In this document: positions 48,071 to 57,036 of the stretch, piece by piece
How positions within the stretch are numbered: the stretch's first letter is position 1
How the letters are laid out: each line of letters opens with the position of its first letter
From: Sphingobium sp.
Lineage (GTDB): Bacteria > Pseudomonadota > Alphaproteobacteria > Sphingomonadales > Sphingomonadaceae
Assembly: GCF_003248505.1 (NCBI RefSeq)
Contig: NZ_QFOA01000013.1
Span: forward strand, 1 to 63,127
Reading direction: 5' to 3'
Length of the DNA: 63,127 nucleotides
The notes under the pieces: generated by a model
Told to the model about the DNA's origin: nothing
The model's input: only the letters and a program-made list of their open reading frames with translations
Databases searched by the model: none
Position numbers and translations under genes: made by a program

Positions 48071-48430
48071 TCAATTGATCCGGCGGCCAAATCCACCCAT
48101 GGGCGGGGATGTCAACGGGCGAGGCTGCATAGGCTGTGCCGTGCGGCTTGGCGCGCGCGCGGCTTCCAGATGGTCGAACAGGGGGCCGTCGCTCAGCAGG
48201 AACGGGAAGCGGATGCCCATGCGGTCCTGTTCCGACCATTGCACGGTGCCGAACACAGTGTAGCCATCGACGTCGATCTGGCATTGCGAGCGCGGCGGCA
48301 GCGAGCAGCCGACGATCTGCGCGCCGCCCTCCGTCAGGTCGACGATCGTGCCTTCCAGGCTGTCCAGCACCGTCGTCACCACGACGGGGATGTCTACGGC
48401 GACCCGCTCGCGGCTCCGCTTGACTTGCAT
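48071..48430 (-). CDS. PilZ domain protein (second copy)
   Basis: A 119-residue protein. The N-terminal RxxxR is RSRER; the DxSxxG motif is DLTEGG with Thr for Ser. A beta-rich core and a Pro/Arg tail (PMQPRPLTSPPMGG) follow. It binds c-di-GMP by family. TTAA-N6-TTAA repeats lie upstream in the gap shared with the divergent lysK (48468-48481), close to a CtrA box but with one base too few. Confidence 0.8.
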   Translation of the reverse strand: MQVKRSRERVAVDIPVVVTTVLDSLEGTIVDLTEGGAQIVGCSLPPRSQCQIDVDGYTVFGTVQWSEQDRMGIRFPFLLSDGPLFDHLEAARAPSRTAQPMQPRPLTSPPMGGFGRRIN

Positions 48431-48562
48431 ATCGCCTCCTATCGCGAGCGATTATCAAAGACCAAAGTTAAGAATGTTTAAATTCGGAGCCGAAACTAAC
48501 GCGCTTTCAAGGCTGCGAACACCGTTTTCTTTATCGGCGCAAAAAGCTACGGGGATGGCGCT

Positions 48563-50143
48563 ATGACATTATCCGATATGCTCCGCACCGCTGCTACCGC
48601 GTCCAAGGCCTGGCCCTACGAGGAAGCGCGCAAGCTTTTGAAGCGCTATCCCAACGGCGCGCCGGACAAGGGGCATATCCTGTTCGAAACGGGCTATGGC
48701 CCGTCGGGCCTGCCGCATATCGGCACGTTCAACGAAGTGCTGCGCACGACGATGGTGCGCAACGCCTATCACGCGCTGTCGGACATCCCGACGCGGCTGG
48801 TGGCGTTCAGCGACGACATGGACGGGCTGCGCAAGGTGCCCGATAACGTCCCCAACCAGGCGATGCTGGCGCAGCATCTGGGCAAGCCGCTGACCCAGGT
48901 GCCCGATCCGTTCGGGAAGTTCGAGAGTTTCGCCCATCACAACAATGCGATGCTGCGCGAATTCCTCGACCGGTTCGGGTTCGAATATGAATTCGTGTCG
49001 GCCACCGAACGCTATCGGGCGGGGGCGTTCGACGACGCGCTGCGGCAGGTGCTGCGGCGCTATCAGGCGATCATGGACATCATGCTGCCCACGCTGCGCA
49101 AGGAACGGCAGGCGACCTATTCCCCTATTCTGCCGATCAGTTCCAGGAGCGGCATCGTCCTTCAGGTGCCGGTGGAGGTGATCGACGCGCAGGCGGGGAT
49201 CGTGCGGTTCGAGGATGACGGGGACATCGTCGAGCAGTCGATCCTGTCGGGTGGCGCAAAGCTGCAATGGAAGGTCGACTGGGCGATGCGATGGTATGCG
49301 CTGGGCGTCGATTATGAAATGGCGGGCAAGGATCTCATCGATTCCGTCACCCAGTCGTCCAAAATCTGCAAGGCGCTGGGCGGGCGTCCGCCCGAAGGGT
49401 TCAACTACGAAATGTTCCTCGACGAGAAGGGCGAGAAGATTTCGAAGTCCAAGGGCAACGGCCTCAGCCTCGAACAATGGCTGACCTACGGTCCGCAGGA
49501 GAGCCTCGCCTTCTACGCCTATCGCGAGCCCAAGAAGGCGAAGCAACTGCACATGGGCGTCATCCCGCGCGCGGTGGACGAATATTGGCAGTTCCGCGCC
49601 AATTACCCTCGCCAGGCGATCGAGCAGCAGCTGGGCAACCCGGTGCATCACATCCACGACGGCCACCTGCCGCAGGGTGAGTTGCCGGTGACGTTCGGGC
49701 TGCTCCTGAATCTGGTCGGCGTGATGGGCGACGCCAGCCGCGATCAGGTGTGGAGCTATCTTCAGAATTATGTGCCGGGCGCGAGCGCCGAAACCTACCC
49801 CGAACTCGACGCGCTGATCGGTCACGCGCTCGCCTATCATCGCGATTTCGTCGCGCCGACGCTCAAGCGCCGCGCGCCCGAGGCGAACGAGGCGGCGGCG
49901 CTCCGGCAGCTGGACACGGAACTGGCGGCATTGCCGCAGGATGCGTCGGCGGAGGATATCCAGAATATCGTCTACGCCATCGGCAAGGACGAAGCGTTCG
50001 GCTTTGCCGAATTGCGGGACTGGTTCAAGGCGCTCTACCAGACCCTGCTCGGCGCCGATCAGGGACCGCGCATGGGGAGTTTCATCGCGCTCTACGGTGT
50101 CGAGAACAGCCGGAAGCTGATCGCGCAGGCGCTGGCGTCCTGA
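48563..50143 (+). CDS. lysK: Lysine--tRNA ligase, class I
   Basis: A 526-residue class I lysyl-tRNA synthetase, the archaeal type that alphaproteobacteria use in place of class II LysS. The HIGH-type motif is HIGT at 52-55 (PHIGTFNEV) and the KMSKS-type motif is KISKSKGN near residue 292. The C-terminus is alpha-helical. The start is the ATG at 48563 with GGGGATGG upstream. It stands alone and is divergent from the PilZ gene. Confidence 0.96.
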   Translation: MTLSDMLRTAATASKAWPYEEARKLLKRYPNGAPDKGHILFETGYGPSGLPHIGTFNEVLRTTMVRNAYHALSDIPTRLVAFSDDMDGLRKVPDNVPNQAMLAQHLGKPLTQVPDPFGKFESFAHHNNAMLREFLDRFGFEYEFVSATERYRAGAFDDALRQVLRRYQAIMDIMLPTLRKERQATYSPILPISSRSGIVLQVPVEVIDAQAGIVRFEDDGDIVEQSILSGGAKLQWKVDWAMRWYALGVDYEMAGKDLIDSVTQSSKICKALGGRPPEGFNYEMFLDEKGEKISKSKGNGLSLEQWLTYGPQESLAFYAYREPKKAKQLHMGVIPRAVDEYWQFRANYPRQAIEQQLGNPVHHIHDGHLPQGELPVTFGLLLNLVGVMGDASRDQVWSYLQNYVPGASAETYPELDALIGHALAYHRDFVAPTLKRRAPEANEAAALRQLDTELAALPQDASAEDIQNIVYAIGKDEAFGFAELRDWFKALYQTLLGADQGPRMGSFIALYGVENSRKLIAQALAS

Positions 50144-50285
50144 CGTGATGCGGGAGGAACCATTCGCCAGGTGGAACGTTCGCGAATCGGTCCACCCCCC
50201 CTTTCGGACTGGTGGCGCGCTGTAGAGCGTGCGTCATCGGCCGCGCCCGCCCGGAAACGGGCGGCGCGGCCAAGGCGGGGATAGC

Positions 50286-50321
50286 AAAACGGCCCGGTGC
50301 GTCACCGCTCCGGGCCGTTTT
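50286..50321 (-). terminator. Terminator of the first RcnB-like gene (bidirectional)
   Basis: AAAACGGCCCGG at 50286-50297 and CCGGGCCGTTTT at 50310-50321 are exact complements around TGCGTCACCGCT. It lies just beyond the stop of the leftward RcnB-like gene and also ends lysK. Its loop shares 10 of 12 bases with the terminator at 51667-51694. Confidence 0.88.
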
Positions 50322-50332
50322 CTTTGGGAAAT

Positions 50333-50803
50333 TTACCAGAAAAAGCCACGATTGACTTCGAGAACGCGACCGTTGCGGACGTTCACCAGCAGCACGTCGT
50401 TATAGTGGCGGACCCAGCGCAGGTCGCGGCCCGGCGCGCGCAGGCGATAGCGATAGGGGTCGCTGATATAATAGCGCGGCGCATAATAATTGGGGCGAAG
50501 CGTCGCGCCGACGTTCCACTGATTGTAGCGGAACGGCGCGTTCCAGCGACCGGCGCGATAGACGTCGCGATGGTCGCGGCGATAGTCGCGCCAGTCGTCG
50601 CGCGCTTCGCGACGGGCCTCGCGCACGTCCTGCCGGGCTTCGCGCACGTCGCGGCGGTCACCATAGCGCTCCGCCTGGCGCAAGTCGCGCTGCTCCTCGC
50701 GCAGGCGCTGCTCGCTGCGGCGGGCTTCGCCATAGGACTGGGCGGAAGCGACACTGGGGACCGCTGTGGCGGCCAGCAGGCCGACGACGATCATTTTACG
50801 CAT
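50333..50803 (-). CDS. RcnB-like secreted protein (short form)
   Basis: A 156-residue protein. The signal peptide ends VPSVASA. A highly charged Arg/Asp/Glu repeat region (EARQDVREARREARDDWRD) follows. The C-terminal module YRYRLRAPGRDLRWVRHYND...LLVNVRNGRVLEVNRGFFW is the RcnB family pattern, also found in the second copy. E. coli RcnB is a periplasmic protein in nickel/cobalt homeostasis; metal binding here is not shown. The ATG at 50803 gives the normal signal start. Confidence 0.85.
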   Translation of the reverse strand: MRKMIVVGLLAATAVPSVASAQSYGEARRSEQRLREEQRDLRQAERYGDRRDVREARQDVREARREARDDWRDYRRDHRDVYRAGRWNAPFRYNQWNVGATLRPNYYAPRYYISDPYRYRLRAPGRDLRWVRHYNDVLLVNVRNGRVLEVNRGFFW

Positions 50804-50954
50804 GCTAGGCATATCTGTTCTCCCATTCTGTGCGACGCCGATGGAGACATCTGCGTCAACGAAGACCGATATGCCGCATCCAGACTGAACGTTCCGGGAA
50901 TGGCACCGTCAGCCTCCAGTCATTTATGTCGCAAAGTGTAACCGGATGGGACGG

Positions 50955-51629
50955 TCAGCCCCAGGGGCGCTCGCGAAACCATTTGGTGACGACATATTTG
51001 GTGCCGCGCTCCACCGGTCGGGCGGCGTGCAGGCTGAAGCGGTTGGGCGCGCCGTCGCGGGCCATGTTGTTCCATAGCAGGATCATGCCCTCGACCGGGG
51101 GGATCATGAATTCGCACTGGGGGAAATGCGTTTCGCCCCCCGCCTCGACCGGGGAGAGGTAGATCATCGCGGTCCATGTGCGCTGACCGCCGGTGCGGCG
51201 CATCGCCTGCCAGTAATCCGCATGGGCGGGGAAATAGTCGCAATGGACGCGATATTCCTGACCTTGGGTATAGCGTTGTCCCTGAAGCGTTTCGCCATGG
51301 CTGGCGGGCAGGCCGGTGAGCGCGCAGATGCGATGGGTAACTGCCTCCACCAGCGGGTTCCATGGCGACAGGTTGCCGCTGTGGCTGGTGCGATAATCGG
51401 CATTGGCGCTGCCGGAAAACAGCGTCGAGGGGCGGGCGCTGGCGTCGATCAGCGTGCGCATTTCCGCGCATTCCTCCGCCGACAGGAAATTCTGCCGCCC
51501 GTAGATTTCAAGGTCCGGCGCATCGATGCGGCTGACCATGGGGTTGCGGTCGAGCTTGCGGCGCACGCTGTCGCCGAAAGCCGCGCGCGCGGGCGAGGCG
51601 ATGCCGCCATCGTCGATCGGTTCCGTCAT
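50955..51629 (-). CDS. 2-oxoglutarate/Fe(II)-dependent oxygenase, prolyl 4-hydroxylase type
   Basis: The protein has 224 residues. The Fe ligands are His129 and Asp131 (VHCDYF) and His201 (SLHAARPV); Lys211 (GTKYVV) would bind 2-oxoglutarate. The C-terminal TKWFRERPWG is typical of bacterial prolyl 4-hydroxylase homologues. The ATG at 51629 is used; the upstream extension is shared with the neighbour's terminator region. The gene lies between two RcnB-like genes on the same strand. The substrate is unknown. Confidence 0.9.
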   Translation of the reverse strand: MTEPIDDGGIASPARAAFGDSVRRKLDRNPMVSRIDAPDLEIYGRQNFLSAEECAEMRTLIDASARPSTLFSGSANADYRTSHSGNLSPWNPLVEAVTHRICALTGLPASHGETLQGQRYTQGQEYRVHCDYFPAHADYWQAMRRTGGQRTWTAMIYLSPVEAGGETHFPQCEFMIPPVEGMILLWNNMARDGAPNRFSLHAARPVERGTKYVVTKWFRERPWG

Positions 51630-51666
51630 GATGCGCCTCCTGCCACAAGGGGGGCGTGCATGAAAA

Positions 51667-51694
51667 GGCCCCGGCGCGTCACCGCACCGGGGCC
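51667..51694 (-). terminator. Terminator of the second RcnB-like gene
   Basis: GGCCCCGG at 51667-51674 and CCGGGGCC at 51687-51694 around CGCGTCACCGCA. A T-run follows on the minus strand. It is a near copy of the terminator at 50286-50321 in its loop. Confidence 0.8.
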
Positions 51695-51728
51695 AGTGGT
51701 TCCTGAAGGCCAGTTCAGGAAGCGGCAA

Positions 51729-52583
51729 TCACCAGAAGAAATTGTGGATCGCGTCGACCACATAGCCGTCGCGCACGTCGACGAGCAGCGCATCGTCATA
51801 ATAGCGTATCCAGCGCAATGTGCCGTAGGCGGGCGGCAGGCGGTAGCTGTAGGGATCGTCGAGCCAGTAGCTGTTCCCGTACAGCATGCTGTTGAGATAG
51901 ATGCCTATCGAGAAACGCTGATAGCCATAGCCCCAGCCGCTCGGCGCATAATAGCGGCCGATGCGGTAGCGGTCGCCGTAGCGGGCGCGATAGCCCTGCC
52001 AGTCATAGCGACGATCCTGACGCCAGCCATTGTCCCAACGGCGCTGGTCGCTCCACCGCGCGCGGTCGTCGAGGCGATGGCTCCAATCGCGGTCGCGCCC
52101 GTTCCACCCGCCGTTATTCCAAGCGCCATTGTTCCAGTTGCCGCCATTCCAGCCGCGCCGGTTGTCGCGCCAGTCGTTGCGGCGCTCCCCACGCCAGTCG
52201 CGGCGGTCGTCCCGTCGATCGTTTCGCCAGTCCGGCTGCGGCGGGCGCTGCGCGCCGGTCCAGTCGCGGGGCGGAGCGATCGGACGGTCGCGAAGGCCGT
52301 TGTCGAAGGGGCGGGGGCCGCCGCGCTGCCAGCCCGCGGGCCCAGGTTGCCCGGCGGGGCGTTCGGTCCGCTCGGGATTGCGGCCCTGCCAGTTCGCGCC
52401 GGGATCGGGCCGATGCAAGCCCTGGCCGACGGCGTCGCCGCGCGGCCCCCTTTCGAATCGTGGACCCCGCTCGCCGCCACCGGGGCGTTCGCCGCGTGGC
52501 TGTTCGTGCTGCGCAAGGGCGGGTGTGATGCCGCCCAGAACGGAGGCGGTCATCATTCCCGCCAAGATCATCTTCCTCAGCAT
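51729..52583 (-). CDS. RcnB-like secreted protein (long form)
   Basis: The protein has 284 residues, with a signal peptide ending TPALA. About 150 residues of Arg/Gly/Pro/Asn/Trp-rich repeats (RGERPGGGERGPRFERGPRG, later WNGGNWNNGAWNNGGWNG) precede the RcnB C-terminal module PYSYRLPPAYGTLRWIRYYDD and LLVDVRDGYVVDAIHNFFW. The repeat region is probably disordered. It is a paralogue of the 156-residue protein, with which it shares the last ~50 residues and the terminator loop. Confidence 0.85.
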   Translation of the reverse strand: MLRKMILAGMMTASVLGGITPALAQHEQPRGERPGGGERGPRFERGPRGDAVGQGLHRPDPGANWQGRNPERTERPAGQPGPAGWQRGGPRPFDNGLRDRPIAPPRDWTGAQRPPQPDWRNDRRDDRRDWRGERRNDWRDNRRGWNGGNWNNGAWNNGGWNGRDRDWSHRLDDRARWSDQRRWDNGWRQDRRYDWQGYRARYGDRYRIGRYYAPSGWGYGYQRFSIGIYLNSMLYGNSYWLDDPYSYRLPPAYGTLRWIRYYDDALLVDVRDGYVVDAIHNFFW

Positions 52584-52825
52584 CGTCTTTCATCCTCGGC
52601 CGGGGGCACGCTGCCACCGATAGAAGCCTTTTATAAGCCCCGCCATGTCGAGACGCTGAACCCGTTCGTCAGCGATGCGAAAGAAATGGAGCGTCCCATT
52701 TACTTTGGACAACGAACGCGACACAAGCCAACTCTATGTCGCATCATCGTTCGCCATGGGCTTTTCCGCCAGGAAAGCTGATGCAGATCAAGGATTTTTG
52801 CGGTAGCTGCTTGTAGGAACGATGT

Positions 52826-53365
52826 GTGAACGCTGCCTCTACTGTCGGCCATGTCCGTATGGCCCTGCGCGATGCCACGATGGCAGACCATCGCAGGGTC
52901 GATACCATCTACGCTGATTTCTCGCTCGATACGCGCGAAGCCTATCGTGCCTTCCTGACGGCCCATGCCCGTGTGCTGGCACCGCTGGAAGCCGCTGTCG
53001 CGCCCGCGCAACCGCGTCAGCCGCTGTTGGCGCAGGACCTGGCTGCGCTGGGAGCCGCGCTTCCCGCGCCCCTGCCGCAACCCGATGCGCGCAGCGACGG
53101 GGCGTTGTGGGGCATCCGCTATGCGCTGGAGGGATCGCGCCTGGGCGGGGCGATGCTGGCGCGGCAAGTGGGGGACGGATTGCCGCGTGCCTATCTGTCC
53201 GCCGCCCACGACAAAGGCGAATGGGTAGCCTTCCAGCGCGCGCTCGACAGCGCGGCGACGGAAGGCGGCGAAGGCTGGCTGGAGGACGCCGTGCAGGGCG
53301 CTCGGGCCGCCTTCGCCCTGTTCGCGCAAGCCGGCGAGGCGGAACGGACGGCCATCCGTGCCTGA
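52826..53365 (+). CDS. bphO: Biliverdin-producing heme oxygenase (BphO)
   Basis: A 179-residue bacterial heme oxygenase. It has the N-terminal proximal His in TMADHRRVDTIY (His22) and the helical pattern with LEGSRLGGAML, in place of the canonical distal Gly motif. It opens heme to biliverdin, the chromophore needed by the phytochrome encoded next. The GTG start at 52826 is assumed. It overlaps bphP by 8 bases, so they are coupled. Confidence 0.88.
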   Translation: MNAASTVGHVRMALRDATMADHRRVDTIYADFSLDTREAYRAFLTAHARVLAPLEAAVAPAQPRQPLLAQDLAALGAALPAPLPQPDARSDGALWGIRYALEGSRLGGAMLARQVGDGLPRAYLSAAHDKGEWVAFQRALDSAATEGGEGWLEDAVQGARAAFALFAQAGEAERTAIRA

Positions 53366-55919
53366 ACGCAACGGCGCGCCCCCGACCGAGCCGGTCGACC
53401 TCACCCACTGCGACCGCGAGCCCATCCACGTGCTGGGCATGGTGCAGCCCTTCGGTTTCCTGGTGGCGCTGACCGCCGACTGGCTCGTCGCGCGGGTATC
53501 GGCGAACAGCGCCGAATTCATAGGCCTTTCACCCGACGATATGCTGGGCCAGCCGATCGTGGGGATGCTGTCCCCCGAGGCGATCCATACGCTGCGCAAC
53601 CGCATCACCCTGTTGCGTGGCCCCGATTCGGTGGAGCGGATCTTTTCGCTCGCGCTGATCGAGGGCGGCGCGGTGTTCGACGTGGCGGTGCATTTTGCGG
53701 GGCCTCTGGTGGTGATCGAGGCGGAGCCCGCCAGCCATGACGAGATGGAGGCGAGCAGCACCGTGCGATCCATGGTCGCGCGGCTGGGGCAAGTCGAAGG
53801 CATCTCCGCCTTCCTGCGCGACGGTGCGCGGCAGGTGCGGGCGCTCACCGGGTTCGACCGGGTGATGGTCTACAGGTTTGCGGGCACAGGCGATGGCGAA
53901 GTGGTGGCCGAAGCCTTGCGCCCGGGGATCGAAAGCTTCTTCGGGCTGCATTACCCCGCGTCCGACATCCCCGCGCAGGCGCGTGCGCTCTACCTTCGCA
54001 ACATTTTTCGGATCATCGCCGATGTCGATGCGACGCCCGTGCCGGTGGTGCCGCAGCTCGACCCGTTCGGCTCGGCGCTCGACATGTCGCTATGCCTGAC
54101 GCGCGCGGTATCGCCGATCCACATCGAATATCTGCGCAACATGGGCGTCGGGGCTTCGCTTTCCATCTCCATCGTCGTCGAAGGGCGGCTCTGGGGCCTG
54201 TTCGCCTGCCATCATTATGGCCCGCGCCTGCCGACTTTTGCACAGCGAAGCGCGGCGGAGCTGTTCGGCCAGATCTTTTCCATGATGCTGGAGAGCCGCG
54301 AGCGGGCCGAAACGGCAGCGTATGAAGGCCGGTCGCGGCAGGTGGCGGACCGGCTGCTGGCGGCGGTGGCGCAGGACCATGACCTGCTGACCAACGCGCG
54401 CTGGATGGGCGACATCATTTTCGACACGATTCCGGCCGACGGCGTGGGCGTCTATATCGACGGGCAGATGACGCTGTCGGGACTGACCCCGGACGAGCCC
54501 GCCTTCGCCGCGATCGTCGCGATGCTGAACCGCGCCGCGGCGGGGCAGGTCTATACGACCGACCGCCTGACCGACGCGATTCCCGAGGCGGCGGGCTATG
54601 CCGACCGTACCGCAGGGCTGCTCGCCATTCCGCTGTCCCGGCGGCCCCGCGACTATGTGGTGCTGTTCCGGGCCGAACAACTGCGGTCGGTGCGCTGGGC
54701 GGGCAATCAGGAAAAGGCGATCGAATACGGCCCCAACGGCCCGCGCCTGACACCGCGCAAGAGTTTCGAAGCCTGGTCGCAGATCGTGCAGGGCACGGCC
54801 AAACCCTTTACCCCCGCCGAATTGCGCGTCGCCGAAGCGCTGCGCACCGCGTTGCTGGAGGTGGTGTTGCGGCTGTCCGACTCGGCGGACGCGGAACGAC
54901 AGCGCGCGCAGGAAAAGCAGGAACTGCTGATCGCCGAACTCAATCACCGGGTGCGCAACATCCTGTCGCTGATCCGGGGGCTCGTATCCCAGACGAAGGA
55001 CAGCGCGCTTTCGGTCGAGGATTTCATCGGCACGCTGGAAAGCCGTATCCACGCGCTCGCCCGCGCGCATGACCAGATCACGGCGGACCGGTGGAGCCCG
55101 GCGCGGCTCTACGATCTGATCGAGGTGGAGGCGGGCGCCTATCTGGGTGTCCGGCGCGACCGGGTGCGTCTGACCGGACCCAATGTGCTGCTGACGCCCG
55201 GATGCTTCACGGTGCTGGCGTTGGTGATCCACGAGATGCTGACCAATGCGGCCAAATATGGCGCTTTGTCGGATAGCGGAACCGTCAGCATCGAATGGCG
55301 GGTGGACGAGGATGGCAGCCTGCTGATCGACTGGATCGAAAGCGGCGGCCCTGCGGTGGTCGCGCCTACGCGGCGCGGTTTCGGGTCGACGGTGGTCGAA
55401 CGATCCATTCCTTACGATCTGGGCGGCCATGCCGAAATCCATTATCGGCTGGCGGGGATCGAAGCGCATTTCTGCATTCCGTCGCGCCATGTCGTATCGG
55501 TGCTGCCCGACCTGATGGAGGGCGAACGTCCCAAGCCGGTTGCGGCGGTGCCGCCCGGCCTGCTCAAGGGGCGGTCCGTGCTGCTGGTCGAGGATAATAT
55601 GATCATTGCGATGGATGGCGAGGATGCTTTGCGCGATCTGGGCGCCGAAGTGCTGACAGCATCCAACGTCGCGCGGGCGCGGGATGCGATCGAGGGCGGG
55701 ACGGTGGACATCGCGGTCCTCGATTTCAACCTGGGGTCGGAAAGCAGCCTGCCGGTCGCGGACCTGCTGACCGAACGGGGCATCCCGTTTCTGTTCGCTA
55801 CAGGCTATGGCGACGGCCTCGACCTGCCGGCGCGGTTCACGACAGTGACGCTGGTGAAAAAGCCCTATTCCGGCGCTACGCTGGCGCAGGCGCTCGCTCC
55901 GATGGTGCAGCCGGGCTGA
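53358..55919 (+). CDS. bphP: Bacteriophytochrome histidine kinase with receiver domain (BphP)
   Basis: An 853-residue red/far-red light sensor. The biliverdin Cys is Cys18 (LTHCDREPIHV). The PAS-GAF-PHY core has the DIP motif at 203-205 (YPASDIPAQAR), the pocket His in PIHIEY (His255), and the PHY tongue PRKSFEAW. The kinase is of the HWE type (His530 in ELNHRVRN, N-box HEMLTNAAKYGAL). A C-terminal receiver domain has phospho-acceptor Asp789 (AVLDFNLG). It would autophosphorylate according to light state; the partner regulator is not in the window. Confidence 0.95.
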   Translation: MPERNGAPPTEPVDLTHCDREPIHVLGMVQPFGFLVALTADWLVARVSANSAEFIGLSPDDMLGQPIVGMLSPEAIHTLRNRITLLRGPDSVERIFSLALIEGGAVFDVAVHFAGPLVVIEAEPASHDEMEASSTVRSMVARLGQVEGISAFLRDGARQVRALTGFDRVMVYRFAGTGDGEVVAEALRPGIESFFGLHYPASDIPAQARALYLRNIFRIIADVDATPVPVVPQLDPFGSALDMSLCLTRAVSPIHIEYLRNMGVGASLSISIVVEGRLWGLFACHHYGPRLPTFAQRSAAELFGQIFSMMLESRERAETAAYEGRSRQVADRLLAAVAQDHDLLTNARWMGDIIFDTIPADGVGVYIDGQMTLSGLTPDEPAFAAIVAMLNRAAAGQVYTTDRLTDAIPEAAGYADRTAGLLAIPLSRRPRDYVVLFRAEQLRSVRWAGNQEKAIEYGPNGPRLTPRKSFEAWSQIVQGTAKPFTPAELRVAEALRTALLEVVLRLSDSADAERQRAQEKQELLIAELNHRVRNILSLIRGLVSQTKDSALSVEDFIGTLESRIHALARAHDQITADRWSPARLYDLIEVEAGAYLGVRRDRVRLTGPNVLLTPGCFTVLALVIHEMLTNAAKYGALSDSGTVSIEWRVDEDGSLLIDWIESGGPAVVAPTRRGFGSTVVERSIPYDLGGHAEIHYRLAGIEAHFCIPSRHVVSVLPDLMEGERPKPVAAVPPGLLKGRSVLLVEDNMIIAMDGEDALRDLGAEVLTASNVARARDAIEGGTVDIAVLDFNLGSESSLPVADLLTERGIPFLFATGYGDGLDLPARFTTVTLVKKPYSGATLAQALAPMVQPG

Positions 55920-55943
55920 CGGCAGTTCGGCTGGCGGACCCCA

Positions 55944-56498
55944 TCACCGCTTGGGCGGAGGCGTGGGGCGACCGAGGGCGGGAACCGTGCGGGCGGCCTC
56001 TTCCGGCGCGATGCCGGGGGGCGGCGCGGCGGCAACCCGTTCCTCGCCGCGCATGATGCGGCCCGCCCGCTGGATCGCGCCACGCAGGCGGGGATAGATG
56101 CCGCACCGGCAGATGTTGGTGATGGCAGCGTCGATCTGCTCATCCGAAGGGTTGCTGGTCCGGCGTAGTAGAACGGATGCCGCCATGATGACACCGGGGA
56201 CGCAATAGCCGCATTGCGACACATTGTCGGCCGCGAACGCCTGTTGCAGCGGATGGCCGCGATCGGGCGAAAGCGCTTCGATCGTGGTGACGAAGCGGCC
56301 CTCGGTCTTGCCGATGGTGACCTGGCAGGAGCGGATCGCTTCGCCGTCGATATCGACCGTGCACGCGCCGCAATCGCCGGTACCGCAGCCATATTTGGTC
56401 CCGGTGAGGTTGGACGCGTCGCGCAGCGCCCAGAGCAGCGGTGTGTCCGGATCCATGCGATATTGCACGGGGCGGTCGTTGACGGTGAAACGGGTCAT
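55944..56498 (-). CDS. [2Fe-2S] subunit of a xanthine-oxidase-family enzyme (IorA-like), orphan
   Basis: The protein has 184 residues. Both iron-sulfur clusters are complete: plant-ferredoxin type Cys38, 43, 46 and 58 (YGCGTGDCGAC), and the C-terminal pair QCGYC (96, 99) with CRC (130, 132). It resembles the small subunit of isoquinoline 1-oxidoreductase/aldehyde dehydrogenase. A ~30-residue Pro-rich tail is extra. The large molybdenum subunit that normally follows is absent; the upstream gene is DUF2721. The ATG overlaps that gene's stop (56495-56498). Confidence 0.9.
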   Translation of the reverse strand: MTRFTVNDRPVQYRMDPDTPLLWALRDASNLTGTKYGCGTGDCGACTVDIDGEAIRSCQVTIGKTEGRFVTTIEALSPDRGHPLQQAFAADNVSQCGYCVPGVIMAASVLLRRTSNPSDEQIDAAITNICRCGIYPRLRGAIQRAGRIMRGEERVAAAPPPGIAPEEAARTVPALGRPTPPPKR

Positions 56499-56980
56499 GG
56501 CGTCCCCGCCTCCTCTTCCTCCGCCTGATGGTAGAGCACTTCGTTGCGGATGTGGATGGTGCGCGAGGCGAGGCGGATTTCCTGGATGAAGGTCGCGAAG
56601 GCGACTGCCTGAAGCACCATGGCCAGGCTGAAGAGAATCGCGACCGGCGTGCCCAGATGCGCACCGAACAGGTTGCCGGCGAAGAGCAGGATGACGACGA
56701 GGCAGACCGCGCAGGCAGAGGATACAGACAGGAAGATCGCGCCGTTGACCACGCTCATCCGCCGGTCGAGCACGCGGATTTCGGCGACCATGCGATCATG
56801 TTCCTTGCCGCGCGTGGTCAGCACCAGCGGTTCGACCGCACGGGCGCGGTCGATCACGCGCGCGAGGCGGCTGACGCACACGTTGAGGAACGCGCCGATG
56901 CCCGCGAGCAGGAACACCGGCGCAAGGGCGAGCTGGATGGTCTGCGCCACCTGGCTGACCTGGGGCAGGGGGATCATCAT
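56495..56980 (-). CDS. DUF2721 family membrane protein
   Basis: A 161-residue protein with three helices (LALAPVFLLAGIGAFLNVCV, AIFLSVSSACAVCLVVILLF and TPVAILFSLAMVLQAVAFATF) and an acidic C-terminal tail (YHQAEEEEAG). It has the DUF2721 pattern RVIDRARAVEPL...RRMSVVNGAI. The function is unknown. Its end overlaps the [2Fe-2S] gene by ATGA, so they are translationally coupled. Confidence 0.85.
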   Translation of the reverse strand: MMIPLPQVSQVAQTIQLALAPVFLLAGIGAFLNVCVSRLARVIDRARAVEPLVLTTRGKEHDRMVAEIRVLDRRMSVVNGAIFLSVSSACAVCLVVILLFAGNLFGAHLGTPVAILFSLAMVLQAVAFATFIQEIRLASRTIHIRNEVLYHQAEEEEAGTP

Positions 56981-57036
56981 GCGGCGTCTGTCATCGCTCG
57001 CGGTTTTCCTTCATCGCGCGTCTCGCAACGGGCGGG

